Below are positions 1 to 12,156 of a DNA stretch of 64,000 bases, piece after piece (positions within the stretch are counted from its first letter, which is position 1; each line of letters starts with the position of its first letter). Location of the stretch: the NCBI RefSeq assembly GCF_014805625.2, contig NW_023998414.1:33017104-33081103 (forward strand). Reading direction: 5' to 3'. The stretch is from Glossina fuscipes. Taxonomy: Eukaryota; Arthropoda; Insecta; Diptera; Glossinidae. Made by a program: the position numbers and the translations under genes. The notes under the pieces are model-generated. The model was not told the DNA's origin. It ran no database searches and was given only the letters and a program-made list of their open reading frames with translations.

Positions 1-1000
1 CCCCCCGTGTCAAGACTGGCTCCTGACACCTCTGTCGATAACACAAAAAATTATCTGACTAAAGGTTATCTGGCAAAAGTCAAGTCATCGGTTACTTTCG
101 AAGAGCATAAGCATTTTCAAATTGGCTCCATCTCCAACCTGGAGCTATCTCCTCTTTTAAAGTATTACTTGCAACTGAATGTATGAAAATTTTGCTAAAC
201 AAACCATTGTGACCAATTCGGGTCGGGGTCGACCCCGTGATACTAAATCGGTTGCTCTTACACCCTCAAAAAACTAAATTTTTCTTCACGCCCAATAACT
301 TTCATTTACCAAAATGTCATCAGGGGTCTAAAGTTCGCTCTAGTTTCTTAAATTCCGTAAGGACCGCTCCATGGTCCTGTTCGGCCTTCACTGAAACTTG
401 GTTAAAGCCTGACTTACATTTGTCAGAGCTTTTTCGCAGTCCTTTCCAAAATCGAGCGGATTACACTGATGATGGTATCTTAATTGCCATATCCGCTACA
501 GGCCCGTCCTATTCAATTGAATTTTCTACACTTCTGCCCGGCATTGAATTTATTCCCATTCGAGCTCAAATCGCCAATAAACACTTATATGCAATTTGCT
601 CGTATATCCACCCAAATGCGAATATCTCTGTTTAAAAGAAACCCTGCTGCCCTCATTTCTGACGTAGCCGAAAAGTTTAAACCTACTGATGTAGTCATAG
701 TTTTGATATAGTCCTGGCAAGCCACTTGATGTTATAGTGACAATTCTGGCTGTATATTCACCACTTCAACATCTGATAGAGTTATTGTTCAATTCAATGA
801 ATTATTTGATCGTAGTTTACTTCAATACAACCGCACTCCTAATTGTAATGACAAACTGTTTGATATTTGTTTTGCAACGCATGCACAAACATATTCGCCA
901 ACTTTTCTCTACAAGTGCTGTCATCTTTACGTTCAGGTCGCAAAGTTTTCACACAAGTTACCGTTATTGGTCGAAAGATTAGCAAATATATTTTTGAACA
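1..1000 (+). mobile_element. Non-LTR retrotransposon relic (ORF1 end + endonuclease)
   Basis: Decayed LINE fragment running off the left edge. At 10-190 one frame reads like the C-terminus of a LINE ORF1 (SRLAPDTSVDN...). At 237-635 an open frame carries the AP-endonuclease landmarks FTETWLKPDLHLSELF, then DDGILIAIS and the CSYIHPN-type strand. It continues after a frame change at about 630-710 as DVAEKFKPTDVVIVL, which corresponds to the segment before the GDFN motif, and a further frame reads FDRSLLQYN to about 860. Several frame breaks and stops show it is dead. The reverse-transcriptase half is absent. A related RT fragment lies at 53460-54180. Family assignment rests on recalled motifs. 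Confidence 0.7.
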
Positions 1001-1587
1001 TCTACTTATTTTATCCGTAGCATCTTCTTCGTTAAATACATAGATAAATGAATCGATAAATAAAAGGTTAATACATTTTTGTTACGCATCATTAAACAGA
1101 TGCTTTAAAATTGTTATTTTTGATCAACATTTAGTGTCGCAGCGATGTCATGAGATGCAATGTATGCTGGTCTTTCTAAACTTTTTGAAATGCTTCAACG
1201 ACTTTATCTACAGATGGTTGGCCAGAGCACGTCCCATATTTCACAACGAAATTTTGTATAGAGGACACGAGTAAACAATTTGCTTGCTATTTATTTTAGT
1301 AAGGCATCTCGAACATGAAGTTCACGAGCTCTTTCGCAAGCCTAAGAAGCCATTTCTTCCTAGTCGAAGTGACATTATAAAATAAGAAAACTTTTTTGAA
1401 ATTTTAAAGCATTTATAGAAAGCAATTACTTTAGCCAAATTTCACTCTAATGAAATTCTTTTTTTTTTTTGTTTTTTTGTACTATAGTAGTAAGGCTTCA
1501 TAGGGTCATTACTATCCGAATTGCGCAGTTGTAAAGCTGTATTAGGAAAAATGTCACATAGATGTATTTTCTTAACCTTATATGTGT

Positions 1588-1588
1588 C

Positions 1589-1637
<49 letters not shown>
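1588..1637. repeat. (TA)n microsatellite
   Basis: About 50 bp of nearly pure TA dinucleotides with one TG interruption. Confidence 0.9.
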
Positions 1638-1641
<4 letters not shown>

Positions 1642-1841
1642 AAGGAAATGAAAAGCATTAGAATTAACGCATTAAAATGTGACGAGAGGTGTAAAAAGCA
1701 AATAAGGATCCAAATGAAAACAAAAGTGTGGACACAATTGTTTCATTCAACCAAATGAAATAAAATATCCTCTTAATCGTTCTGCAGTAAAATTCGCATA
1801 AGCATATTTAGAAATTGCATCTATCCATCTATATATATATC

Positions 1842-1878
<37 letters not shown>

Positions 1879-2090
1879 ATATGTATACATGTAAACTTTG
1901 AATCAAGAAGAAACCTGGCAGTGGATGCCTTCTCCTCTAGCAATCAACTTTTTTCTTTACCATCCTCTCGAAATCAAATTCTGTGTAATTTATTTACTGA
2001 CTGAATGTGTTCTTAGTTAATTTAAAAAACACATAAACCCGTTCTCTAAGATCATCATCAACACCCATCATTAACATTTATTTGTTTTTC

Positions 2091-2114
2091 TTTTTTTTTT
2101 TTTTTTTTTTTTTT
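2091..2114. repeat. poly(T) tract
   Basis: Uninterrupted run of 24 T. No flanking element could be identified. Confidence 0.85.
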
Positions 2115-2913
2115 GGTTCATCGAATGTGCAGGTGTAGGCGTCTATGCGAAAAACCATTGCGAAAAAGTAGATACATATATGCACCATAAAATGTAGTGT
2201 TTAGTCAATTATGTTGTGTGTGCAAACATTTTCGTGGATGTATAGTTGGAGGAAATTTGTATTTGCTTTAGAGCGTATCTCTGATGCTTATCACCTTATA
2301 CCAATACATAAAAATGAAAACGACAACTTATATGTGAAACGCTATATTATATGGACAGATATCAGCATGACAGAGAGACGGACAATTACAGCCAGACAAA
2401 AAAAAAAAGAGAAAAACTTAAATCAATTCAGAAAATGACTCTAAATCGATTGCTCTAATAAACGGGAAAATATCTATCTACCTTAAGTTGTGGCTTACAC
2501 CAGGTAAAAAATAGTACAAAAATAGTACAGTTAATCACGAATAATCGTGATAAATATTGAAAGAGCATTTTTGTTAAAAACGAAGTGTCTTATAAACTTT
2601 CGATATACAGTTGAATTGTCAATTTTTCTACTTATCGAGGAGAGGTTTCCGAAACTTAATCTATAACTTAGCCCTTAGCACTCGAATCCGCGAGCCGCGA
2701 CCGTGATTTATCACCAATGGAAAAACATCCGAATACTAGTTTTTACGATTTGTTTTTGCTTTTATGTTAAGAACTGCAAATTATTTACAATGTTTGCCTA
2801 GCGAAGCGCCCGAGTTTCAAGACCAATTTTAAATGGCTACGCTTCGGAGCCCTCGAGTACAAAGGCTTAAAATTCATTTTTCTATCTCAATTTTTGCTGA
2901 TTTTTGTGAGCAA

Positions 2914-2980
2914 ATGCCGGACGGACGGACGGACGGACGGACGAATGGATGTATGGATCGATAGATCGATAGATAAATGC
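2914..2980. repeat. (GGAC)n / (GATA)n short tandem repeats
   Basis: Five to six GGAC units followed by GGAT and GATC/GATA units. The GGAC run is similar to the CCGTCCGT-type core of the dispersed repeats elsewhere in the window, so this may be the eroded end of such a repeat. Confidence 0.7.
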
Positions 2981-4079
2981 AGGTGCTTTAGTATTATAAC
3001 AGTTCTACAGTTTTAGCAATAAAGTTTTTAATGAAACTTTTTTGGGGTACCTCAAACGGAATAACAGCTAGCTCATCTAGAACATATATCGGCATTTTTC
3101 ACTTGTGAGTATCACCAAAAAAAAAGAGTTAATTTTTCTGAATCAGTGCTTACATGTTGCCGTTTGTTTTTCTCGTCGTCATTGCTTTTGAAAATGCCTA
3201 TTTGCTTCAGCAATTCGCTTTCAACAGTAAATCATGCATTTGATTTGTAACGGATTGACCCATTTTGCTATAGCAATTGCACCAGTTTTTCCATTAGTTT
3301 ACACGCAAAGTGTTGATTTCATGTTGTTCTAGTAACTGAAGAGGAGAGAGATTTGTTGTGATGCCAGCAGAGTAATTTGAACATACAATCACTTAAACGC
3401 AAAAGTAAACACACATATACACGCATATATACGTCCGCATATACCACGCAACAAACACTTTGACAGAATTTGCAAAATCAAATACTGAAGTATAATTTGT
3501 TCAACGATGATAAGCCAATAATGCGCTTTAAAAGTTATGATGTCACGTAAAACAAAAAAAAAAGAAGAAAAAAAGATGAGATTATCAAATATATGTAAGT
3601 ATTTAACGAGATGATTGGCAAAATAAGAATTATAAATAAAAAAAGAAGTGCAAGTGCAATAACCTTCACCAAAATCAAAAATCCCTCCTAGCTATACATA
3701 TATAGCTATTTCTGGCTGGTTTCGTGATAGAAAAATTGTAAATTTAAAACTTTTAATTAACTCTGGGCTCTCAGATAGACCTCATTCAAGTTATTAAGAT
3801 CATTTTTACGGAATTTCACGCCTGGAGGTTTTTGCTCATACACCTGAGCACAAAACCGATGGATTAGGTGTCACTTCGAACATAATTATTTATTAAATTA
3901 AATTTGGTTTACAAACGTAACATAAATTCAACTATAATACACGCACACACAAACCAATAGAAATATCCAAAATTGTTTGTTTCATATAGCGCTGTTTCAC
4001 AGGTTTGAAAGGGTATGGATTGATGGTAATGACATAATTTGCACACCAACTCGCAGTTGGAAACGCTCTTTATCGAATA

Positions 4080-4792
4080 CTAGACTGTTCAGAACAAGCA
4101 ACTGGATAACATACGGGAAGCAGCTTCTCAAGTGGTTGCATTAATTGAAGCTGGGCCGAAGCAAAATCCAATGACAAGACAGTTAAATTTAACCGTACGT
4201 ACTGGTTAACGCGATGTCGTTACACTCGGCAACGAGAAAGAGACCGAAAAACGGCGGCAATACATCGCGATAACCGTTGTCACAACATCGAATGCAGTTC
4301 AACTTGAACAACTTGGGCTACAGGAAGTTAGAGAAATGGAAGTCGGCCGGTGAACGCTTAGAACAAGACTTTCAGTTAATCTGGCAGCCTGACAGCGCAC
4401 AGCCCAGCAACTTGCCCGAAGTTGATCCCAGCTCACCGAAAAGTACGCCTTTAGTTCACGGGTCAATAGAAAGTAGGGCCGTTCTGTGGCCGGTGCAGGA
4501 TATCTCTTCATGGTACCGAAGATTCGGCCAATGCTGCGTTTCTGATTGTGTTTCGTATTGCGGTGGAAGAGAAAATCAATTTTATGTTCTTGACAAGATC
4601 CAATACCGACCGTCAATCCACCCAATTGACTGCCGGCGCTACATCAAAAAAATGCTGGAAGAGCACGTAGTGTTCATGCTTAGCAACGCAACACCACACA
4701 CCGCAGCTATGATGCGCAAGTACTTAGAGAAGCTATTATACAAGATCTCTTTGCAAAAAGGAGATGCAATGATTTGGTTTTCATGCATATAA
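4080..4792 (+). pseudogene. Tc1-like DNA transposase relic
   Basis: Broken transposase of the Tc1/mariner superfamily. At 4115-4200 the N-terminal helix-turn-helix region is readable (ASQVVALIEAG, then RQLNLTVRT). A stop and frame changes follow. The block 4277-4792 (171 codons open) carries, out of register, the remains of the catalytic half: YRRFGQCCVSDCVSYCGG matches the segment after the first catalytic Asp, and FMLSNATPHTA matches the second catalytic motif (usual form DNARPHTA). The second-motif Asp is replaced, so no activity is expected. No clear terminal inverted repeats or TA target duplication could be found by eye. The reading frame alone would look like a 171-aa gene; the shifted homology shows it is not one. 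Confidence 0.65.
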
Positions 4793-6281
4793 ACACAGGC
4801 TAACTTTGGACACATTTTTTTCCAACTTTCAAAATTTCAGAAACGGGCGGACAAGAAAGCAAAGACGAATAAACAAATTTAGGGGATTTGTGTGCCAATT
4901 CACGGAACGACAAAATTAGAATTTTATTAGTATTTATTTACTTTACTTTATCCAGATACAAATGGAGATTTTCAGCCGATCGTAGAACAACATCGTCTGT
5001 ATCGTAGCGTATTTCTGAGTTCACAAGAATTCATATAAAAGCTAAACCTTCTCATCTACACCCAACTCCTTTTTTACACGTTGTTTTCGCCCGATTTTGA
5101 AATAACACGATACACCAATGAGAGCACATGCACTTTTTTACACGAATATTGTGTACTAGCACAAATCCCAGAGAGTGCCCAGCGAAATCAGCTCTTATTC
5201 CCAATTTCAAATTTAATTTTTATATGAATGAACTGAATTTTCACTCTACACTGGTTTCACATTTTCCTATAATAAAAATGAATTCTTTAGTTTGTGTAAA
5301 TATATAAGATAGATTTCATTATTACTTTTTTTGCACGATTTTTTAGGAAGATATTTAGAGTGCCTTCAACTTACATGATTTCTTAATATTGTAGAGCATG
5401 TCTCCAAATTTATTATGTATCTCATATATATTTTTTACGCGATTTGTTTGCAAGATTGCCTGAGGAATGCATCTACCGTATAAAAAGAGATTTGGGTGTA
5501 TGTTTGAAAACGAATTTTTCCATGCAGCCGAAATCATTGCAAGTCTTTTTCTTCTCTTTTCTTCTTCAAATTTCACCAGAGACTTCGTACATATGGGAAG
5601 ACAGTGGTAATTAGGAAAGATCAAAGACAGAGAGAGAGAGGGAGGAAAGCAGTTGTAGTGTTTACGCATGTTCAAACAGTGATGAAAGTTCCAGATGGAC
5701 TTATAACGAATGGTCATAATTTTCTCGGCTAAAGCGGAATAGTATATGTAACTTCTGGAAAGAAGAGAACCGTTAAGGCTTCCGCCTGTGAATGACAAAA
5801 TCATTCTACTTGGATAAATAGATTAATCAAATTTGCTTTGCAAACATATCGAATAAGTTTCACTTTTCCATGATTTCATTAAGTGAAAGTTTTGCTTTAC
5901 AGATAAGCAAACCAAAAGCAAAAATTAACCGACAAAACAAAATAACACATATACTGGCAAGCGAAAATCATATTTAACTAAATTCAAGGTAACCGAGAAA
6001 TTAATTCTCTTCGTGTTCTTCCTTAATGTCGATGTTAAGATTTCGTTTAAGAATTGCCCAACAACACCGCATACAAAAAATATACTGACTTGAGGATAAA
6101 TTTAAAAGTGACTTTTGTTGTTCAATTTTCTCATGGTGAAGTTGAATTTTACATTTTTTATTACTCCTTTGCGTGATTTAAGTTTTGGTGCATGCAGTGA
6201 CGTTTTATCATCTCATACCATACCATATAGGATGCCATAAATCATAGGCAATTTGTAAATCACATCATAACACTTCTTGCT

Positions 6282-6282
<1 letters not shown>

Positions 6283-6315
<33 letters not shown>
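6283..6315. repeat. (ATT)n microsatellite
   Basis: Eleven ATT units in a row. Confidence 0.9.
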
Positions 6316-7289
6316 CTACACGTTCTATAGGTGATGAGGTAGTCATTAAGAGATTCGACTCAACTCAACTTTGTGTAATATTTCTTTTTTTCTTTTACTT
6401 CAATCTTAGTTTTCATAATTTGATTACCGCAACAAAAGGGCGGAAAAGGAAATTGCAAGCCATTAGGTGATGTGTGTTAGTATTTGCGTCTCTACTGAAA
6501 CAGCATCACACAAATGCTTTGCGCAAAGTAGACGGCCTGCTGCTTTCTGTCTCGGAGCCGAGATAATGTTTTATGATAACAAATTTTAATCACCGACTTG
6601 TCATTCGGGGATTTATGCATTTTCTTACTTCGCAAAAACTTAATCAACTCTATAAAGATTTTCTCAATTTTCATTTGTAAAAGAAGATGCGCTCATGCAG
6701 TTGCAGTGCAAATGAAATAATAAATTTTAAGAATTAAAACTAAGCCAGAACATTTAAATAGTAAATTTCAATTACTCCCTACCTACCTAAGCAGTAAAAT
6801 TATTCAAATCACATCAAATAAAACAAGCAAGAACATTAAGGTAAGGTAAGGTAAGGCAGAGCATTAGATATCCTACACTATTTCACCTACTTTATTGATA
6901 ATAATTTTTCTTTCATTTTAATAATAATAATACATTAAAAATTACACATTATTTTGATCCAAAGGAATAATTTTCATAAGAGTCTGCATGTTGGAAGATG
7001 CTTAAAACACGACATGACCTGATCCAAAGTCAGTTTTCTTAATAAAAAACTTGATGTTGTACTTCCTTGCCATATACTTGAACTTGCTTTTCATGATAAC
7101 CTCTTTATATGTTGGAGACGAAAAAATAGATATTTCTGATTCAAAATTCCTTACCGCTCATTTTGTTTTTTTTTTGCTAAATTGCTAGTATGAACCAATT
7201 TTCATCATAAAATATTAAAAATTATACCTTTCTATTCTATAAAGATTCAGTTTTCGTAGGAACAGTGATTTGAGAGCGAGTTCAAAAAA

Positions 7290-7580
7290 TTGCCACTCCT
7301 GAATCAAATGTAGAATATCCAAATACTCAACAAGTTTTGGGGAGAAATTTTGAACAATTTGAAAGTGCACCTGTATGCTGAACACAAAAATGCAGACTCG
7401 GACAAACGGATGGACGGACGGACAAACCGGCTTAAATCGATCCAGGACATTTTTTCGATTCGATCGATATAATGAAAGGTGAATCTCTCTCTAGGCCCTC
7501 TGAATTTTACATACGTTTGCACAAACTTAATATACCTTCTATCACAATTAGTGTAAGATATAATCAATTCATTAAATGCC
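7290..7580 (-). repeat. Dispersed repeat R1, copy
   Basis: On the minus strand it contains GGTATATTAAGTTTGTGC, AAACGTATGT, CCTTTCATTATATCGATCGA and a run of CCGT/CCAT units. The same landmarks recur near 17100, 23500, 34200, 40290 and 51050-51545. Confidence 0.6.
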
Positions 7581-8329
7581 TTACATGAAGGTGTGAAGGA
7601 CACATTAAATTTATCAGGTTATTCTTAAACTCCCAAGCTACGATGGTCCTTATTAAATTCAACGCCTATAGTTTCAATGAACGTAAAACTATTCATTATT
7701 TTCGAGCAGTAGTTGAGCAAATCGCCAAAGCATCAAAATAATCAACATCAAAACGAGACAGAGAAGCGGAGGAAAAAAATTTGGCATAATTAATAGCATT
7801 AATACCAAATTTTAATAATTCACAATAATTTAAAAAATAATGGCTGGATTTAAATGACGTTCGCGTTGCATTTATTAAGAATGGAATTAATTAACACTAT
7901 TAAGAACATAACTACTTTTCGTACCATCGTCATATGAATATAAAACATGATCACAATTCACTCACTGAAGTTTACCCTAGAGAGAACGAGAACTATACAA
8001 TTTTTATATGCCACATCACTTTTACTGTAGGGTAATTTCTTAAGTTTGTTTGTAGGTGCGTAACATCCAGAAAGACTTCAGGTAGCCCTATCTTTTATTA
8101 TACCGTTCGATTATATGCAAGTAAGAAACTTTTATTCGGTCGTGACCTAATTTTGTTATATTAAAAAAGACCATATAAAGGGAAAGGATCTTCGTACTCT
8201 ATTACATTGGCTGGACGCGGCTGATTTTTTCTATTTTGAGAATAAAAGTAGAAACTTATGTGATGTATGTGTTGCAAGAAAAAAACACGAAAAACCAAAG
8301 TGTTTACAGTTTTTGCTACATAGACGTGT

Positions 8330-8515
8330 CGGCATTGTAGGCGTATCCTTTGACAGGTTTGAGCCATATTCAAATTCGTTTGCAAATCTTGTTGGCAGCA
8401 ACTTCATTTTTGCGACCAAGAAAATATTCGCAACAGATGCCTAAATCGATTCAGAATTTCATGCTGATCAAGAATATATATACTTTGCGGGATCTCCAAA
8501 AACTTTCTTCTGAGT
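8330..8515 (-). repeat. Dispersed repeat R2, copy
   Basis: The minus strand reads AGATCCCGCAAAGTATATATATTCTTGATCAGCATGAAATTC followed by AATCGATTTAGGC (given as separate landmarks). This order matches the copy at 42630-42780. The open frames at 8161-8419 lie inside it and are not genes. Confidence 0.6.
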
Positions 8516-8949
8516 ACATAATATAAAATAATATAATATAATATAATAAGAATAATTATGCCTATGTTGTTCAAATTTGCTGCAGTTTTTTTGTATATCA
8601 GATTAGTATAATGCTTTTAATATTATCGTAAGATATTACAAAGTAAACATTTGGTCCATACAAAATACATGGGAGAGGATTCAAAAAGTTAGCGAATGCG
8701 ACATAAATTCTGCGCATCAATTTTATATGCCGAAATATTAACACTGCATAGTTTCGCTTGAACGATTTTGAAAACTCATCAAAAGTTAGTCTTTACATGG
8801 CAAAGAGATTTGAGTTTTGATAGATACAATATTTTGTGACGAATGTGGTCCATAAGACTTAATTAACATTGAAAATAATTGCAATAAATTTGAACTACGT
8901 AAGTCTGTGTAAAAGACTAATTTAGAAATAGATAAAGAATAAAAATAAG

Positions 8950-8952
8950 ATT

Positions 8953-9005
<53 letters not shown>
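8950..9005. repeat. (ATT)n microsatellite
   Basis: About 56 bp of ATT/TTA units with one T-rich interruption. Confidence 0.85.
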
Positions 9006-9006
<1 letters not shown>

Positions 9007-9676
9007 ATTTTAGACTAATGAAATAAATTCTTAAACTAAAAAAAAAAAAAAAGACATTGATGAATACTTAAATAATTAAGTAAAATAAATTTTAATAAAA
9101 TAAATAAAATTTATTAAAGCAAAAACTTGGCACTACTTACGCAGTTCCACAGAATTGAAGTAATACTAAACGAGATTGCATTTGCCTGGCGTAATTTATA
9201 TAGATCATTTCAAACACACTACCACTATAAAAAAAAAAACTGAATAAAAGAATTGAAAAGTAAGCGAACTTATTTTCCTTTCCATAGCCTTCTTCTTCAT
9301 TTAAAGTAACATAAATTTTGCGAATGACAAATACACAGGATAAATTTTCCTATGCTGATAACACTTAAACTACAAAAGAAACATTGCCATCATTTGCATT
9401 AAGTTTTACAAACATTGGACAGCCGCAGATGGCAATTACGTTCACCGATTAACGCCAATTACATATGACAAAGTAATATTTGACTTGAGCAGCAATTATT
9501 AGAATAGAATTTTACTATAATTTACTACCACACCACTACTAAAATATAATATTAAGTTTCTGTGTGATGTTGACAACCCTATCATAAAACAACAACATAC
9601 ATATTGATTAGAATTTTTACAATTTAGTTTTGTGTATTAATTGAATTAAGCAACATATTTATTTAGGGAAGTGAAA

Positions 9677-11416
9677 ATGGATAGAGATCAATTAGAACAT
9701 TTGCGAAGTAAGGATCCACAAAAAATTTGTGAGATATTGGAAAGATTTAATAAGAAAGTAAGTTGACTATCAGTTTGAATCTATTTACGTGTTTGTGTAA
9801 AAAATGATTTTGTTTATCTCTCGTTTTTGTATTATAAGAATGCGAATCTATTCGATTTCGAGAAATTCCATCTGGATAATTTATGGCTAAACTTATGGCA
9901 AGCAATATTTAAAATATTAAATACTGAACCGCTAGAAAAGTTACATGTACTGAGCTTGAATACGATACGAATACTTTCGCGGGATAGACTTAGTTTGCAA
10001 CGCCACAATATTGACAGCGATGTACATTGTTTACTTAAATTAGCTCGATTAACTTCCAGCACTTCTCTAATACCGGAAACAAATTGCGTGGACAAGAATT
10101 CTACCGATGTGGCGGCAGCCACTAGGCCCGAATCGTCCGATGAAATGGAGACACATCGAATTGTCGAGGCCTTAAAATGCTTGTGCAATTTGGTTTTTCA
10201 ATCTGCCGATTGCAGACGTCGCTGTGTACGTCAAAATGTGGCGGATCATATAATACGACGCATGTCTTCAACTGTACACATTCCATGTGCCTTGGAGTTA
10301 TTTGACACGAAATTGTTATTCCTTATTACAGCTTTGGAATCTTCAGTGCGCAGCCGTGTAATGATTGAATTAAACGGTCTGACCTATATGACGGAAAATT
10401 TAAACGAAAAATTACATAGCAAAGAGTTCAATGAGGAGGAATTGGATGTGATGGTTGAGTTACTCAAAGCGATGTATAACGTTATCTCTTATACTGAAAA
10501 AAGTCCAAGCGAGAATGAAATCCAAAATCTTCATTTGACGGGAGTGGTACGCGAGCTTTTATTTCGCTTCGGTGCCATGAGGGGTGAACGCGAGAGAGCA
10601 ATAGTCTCTAATTGCATAAATTTGTTGGTCTATGTGTCTAGTAGTTGCCTCAGCGAGCTTATGGTAAAATGGGATTCAGAGATTGGAACGATTAGAGTTA
10701 CCATTTTCGATAAGCATAATATTTACGCTTTAGATGTACTCCTAAATTTTTTCCACCTCGTGGTAGAGGAACTAGAAAATGGTGTAGCGCATACTGACGT
10801 CATTTCACCGGTTCTGACAGTGCTTGTAAAATGCGTGGCTAGCAATCGTATTATGAGACATTATGTACGTAGTGTAGTTTTGCCACCTCTAAAAGATGTC
10901 TCGCAATTACCAGAAGTGGGCACTGAATTAAGAAATTACCTATGTCGCCTACAAGGCAACGCAGACAATGTGGTACGCGACTTGACGTACGAATTGCTTT
11001 TCTTGTGCTGCAAAAAAAATCCAAGACGAATGGTCAAACATTTCGGCTATGGGAATATGGCCGGATTGTTTTGCAAAAAAGGTATGCTGGATTGTCGTCG
11101 TGTGGAAACGGACTTCTCAACAGACAGTGACGACAGTGACACCGAGGAATACAAGAAAAATCAACACGCTATTAATCCTGTTACTGGCTCCTTTATCACG
11201 CCTCAGGCCAATCCAATGCAGAATATGTCGGAGGAAGAAAAGGAATATCACGCGATGCAACTAGTTAACGTTATCGATAAATTACATCGCGGCGGGCTTA
11301 TAAAACCTTGCAATATAGGAGACGACGGTAAACTGCAACCTGTCGATCATATCCTTGAGCTACAAACTGGCTTAATTAAAAATGTTGATTCCCATAACAT
11401 GCAAAACGATAATTAA
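9677..11416 (+). CDS. ric8a: Ric-8 / synembryn, G-alpha chaperone and GEF
   Basis: Two coding exons, 9677-9757 and 9839-11416. The 81-nt intron has GTAAGT and TATAAG ends, phase 0. The 552-aa product is close to the 530-570 aa usual for Ric-8A. It opens with MDRDQLEHLRSKDPQKICEI and is an all-helical armadillo-type protein throughout. An acidic Ser/Thr cluster at residues 452-464 (DFSTDSDDSDTEE) sits where vertebrate Ric-8A carries its CK2 phosphorylation sites. A conserved segment follows (NPVTGSFI at about 472-479). Known role: a cytosolic chaperone and non-receptor exchange factor for G-alpha subunits, needed in flies for cortical G-protein localisation and asymmetric division. The start is the first ATG after an AG at 9665-9666 that could end a 5' UTR intron. 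The gene is tail-to-tail with Erk7, 740 bp between stops. Confidence 0.95.
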
Positions 11417-12156
11417 TTACATTCATAAGCAATTCAAAATTATTTATAGTACATCATAAAAGTATTTTAGTTATAAAACTGCACATGACTATATCGCCAT
11501 AGTTCGATCTTCGTTAGAAACTGTGATATGTTGTCGTGACAACTTTTTATCTTCGTGTTAATTTAGTGGATGATAATTTTTTTTTATTATTTAATTCCAA
11601 AGACAATTAAAATCCCGATTCCTTTCGTCCGCTATCTATTCTCTCAATTTGCAAAATCTCCACTAAGGCTACTCCGAATCACAGGAATGCAAATTTATTT
11701 ATAATCAACAACTGGACACAATAACAGATGTTGTCACTTGAGGCAATTTTTCGTTATCCATACAACGTTGTGAATGAATGTCCTTAATATGTAATAACTA
11801 TATAAGTAAATGTGTTACAGTTTACAGTTATATATCGCAATAAAAATAAAAATGAGGAAATCGCATTTTCCTCCTAACTATCATACAAACGAAATAAAAG
11901 TGTAATTTTTTTTATACAAAATAGAGGCACAAAAAATATAGGTGTATATATATTATATTTATCTACACGCAACACGTATATATATATGACGATTGTATAA
12001 AAAAAATGAATATGGAAAAAGAAGATTATTAGGCAGTGTACAAAGGGATCTAGTATCCAAGAATGCAACGCGTACGCACGCGTACAGAAAAATTGAAAGT
12101 AAAATTTATAATTTTTTAGATGAGTTACTCTGGAATTAAAGATTAGGTTTACGATG
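11417..12156. other. Intergenic gap between convergent ric8a and Erk7
   Basis: 740 bp shared by two 3' ends, with no coding sequence. Plus-strand AATAAA lies at 11839. Minus-strand AATAAA hexamers lie at 11694-11699 and 11583-11588. If these are used by the two genes, their 3' UTRs overlap. Confidence 0.5.
11839..11844 (+). promoter_or_regulatory. Candidate poly(A) signal for ric8a
   Basis: AATAAA hexamer 423 nt after the ric8a stop, overlapped by further AAAATAAAA sequence. It is the clearest hexamer in the intergenic gap on this strand. Assignment by position only. Confidence 0.45.

Larger units (their letters stand above)
1001..4079. other. Non-coding stretch, microsatellite-rich
   Basis: No supportable gene. 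It holds (TA)n blocks at about 1588-1637 and 1832-1890, a poly(T) tract at 2091-2114 and a GGAC tetranucleotide run near 2918-2942 followed by GATA/GATC repeats. Short open frames here (for example 2211-2438) have simple-sequence tails and no recognisable domain. Confidence 0.6.
4793..9676. other. Non-coding stretch with dispersed repeats
   Basis: No gene supported. Contents are an (ATT)n run at 6283-6315, an AAGGT tandem near 6839-6857, a copy of dispersed repeat R1 at 7290-7580 (reverse), a copy of repeat R2 at about 8330-8515 (reverse) and an (ATT)n run at 8950-9005. A 149-codon open frame on the minus strand at 5355-5804 has no recognisable motif and poor codon structure. Confidence 0.55.

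Noticed and set aside
5355..5804. 149-codon open frame on the minus strand
   Set aside because: No recognisable motif, biased AT-rich codons, CT-rich simple sequence in the middle (the SLSLSL run), no splice partner.
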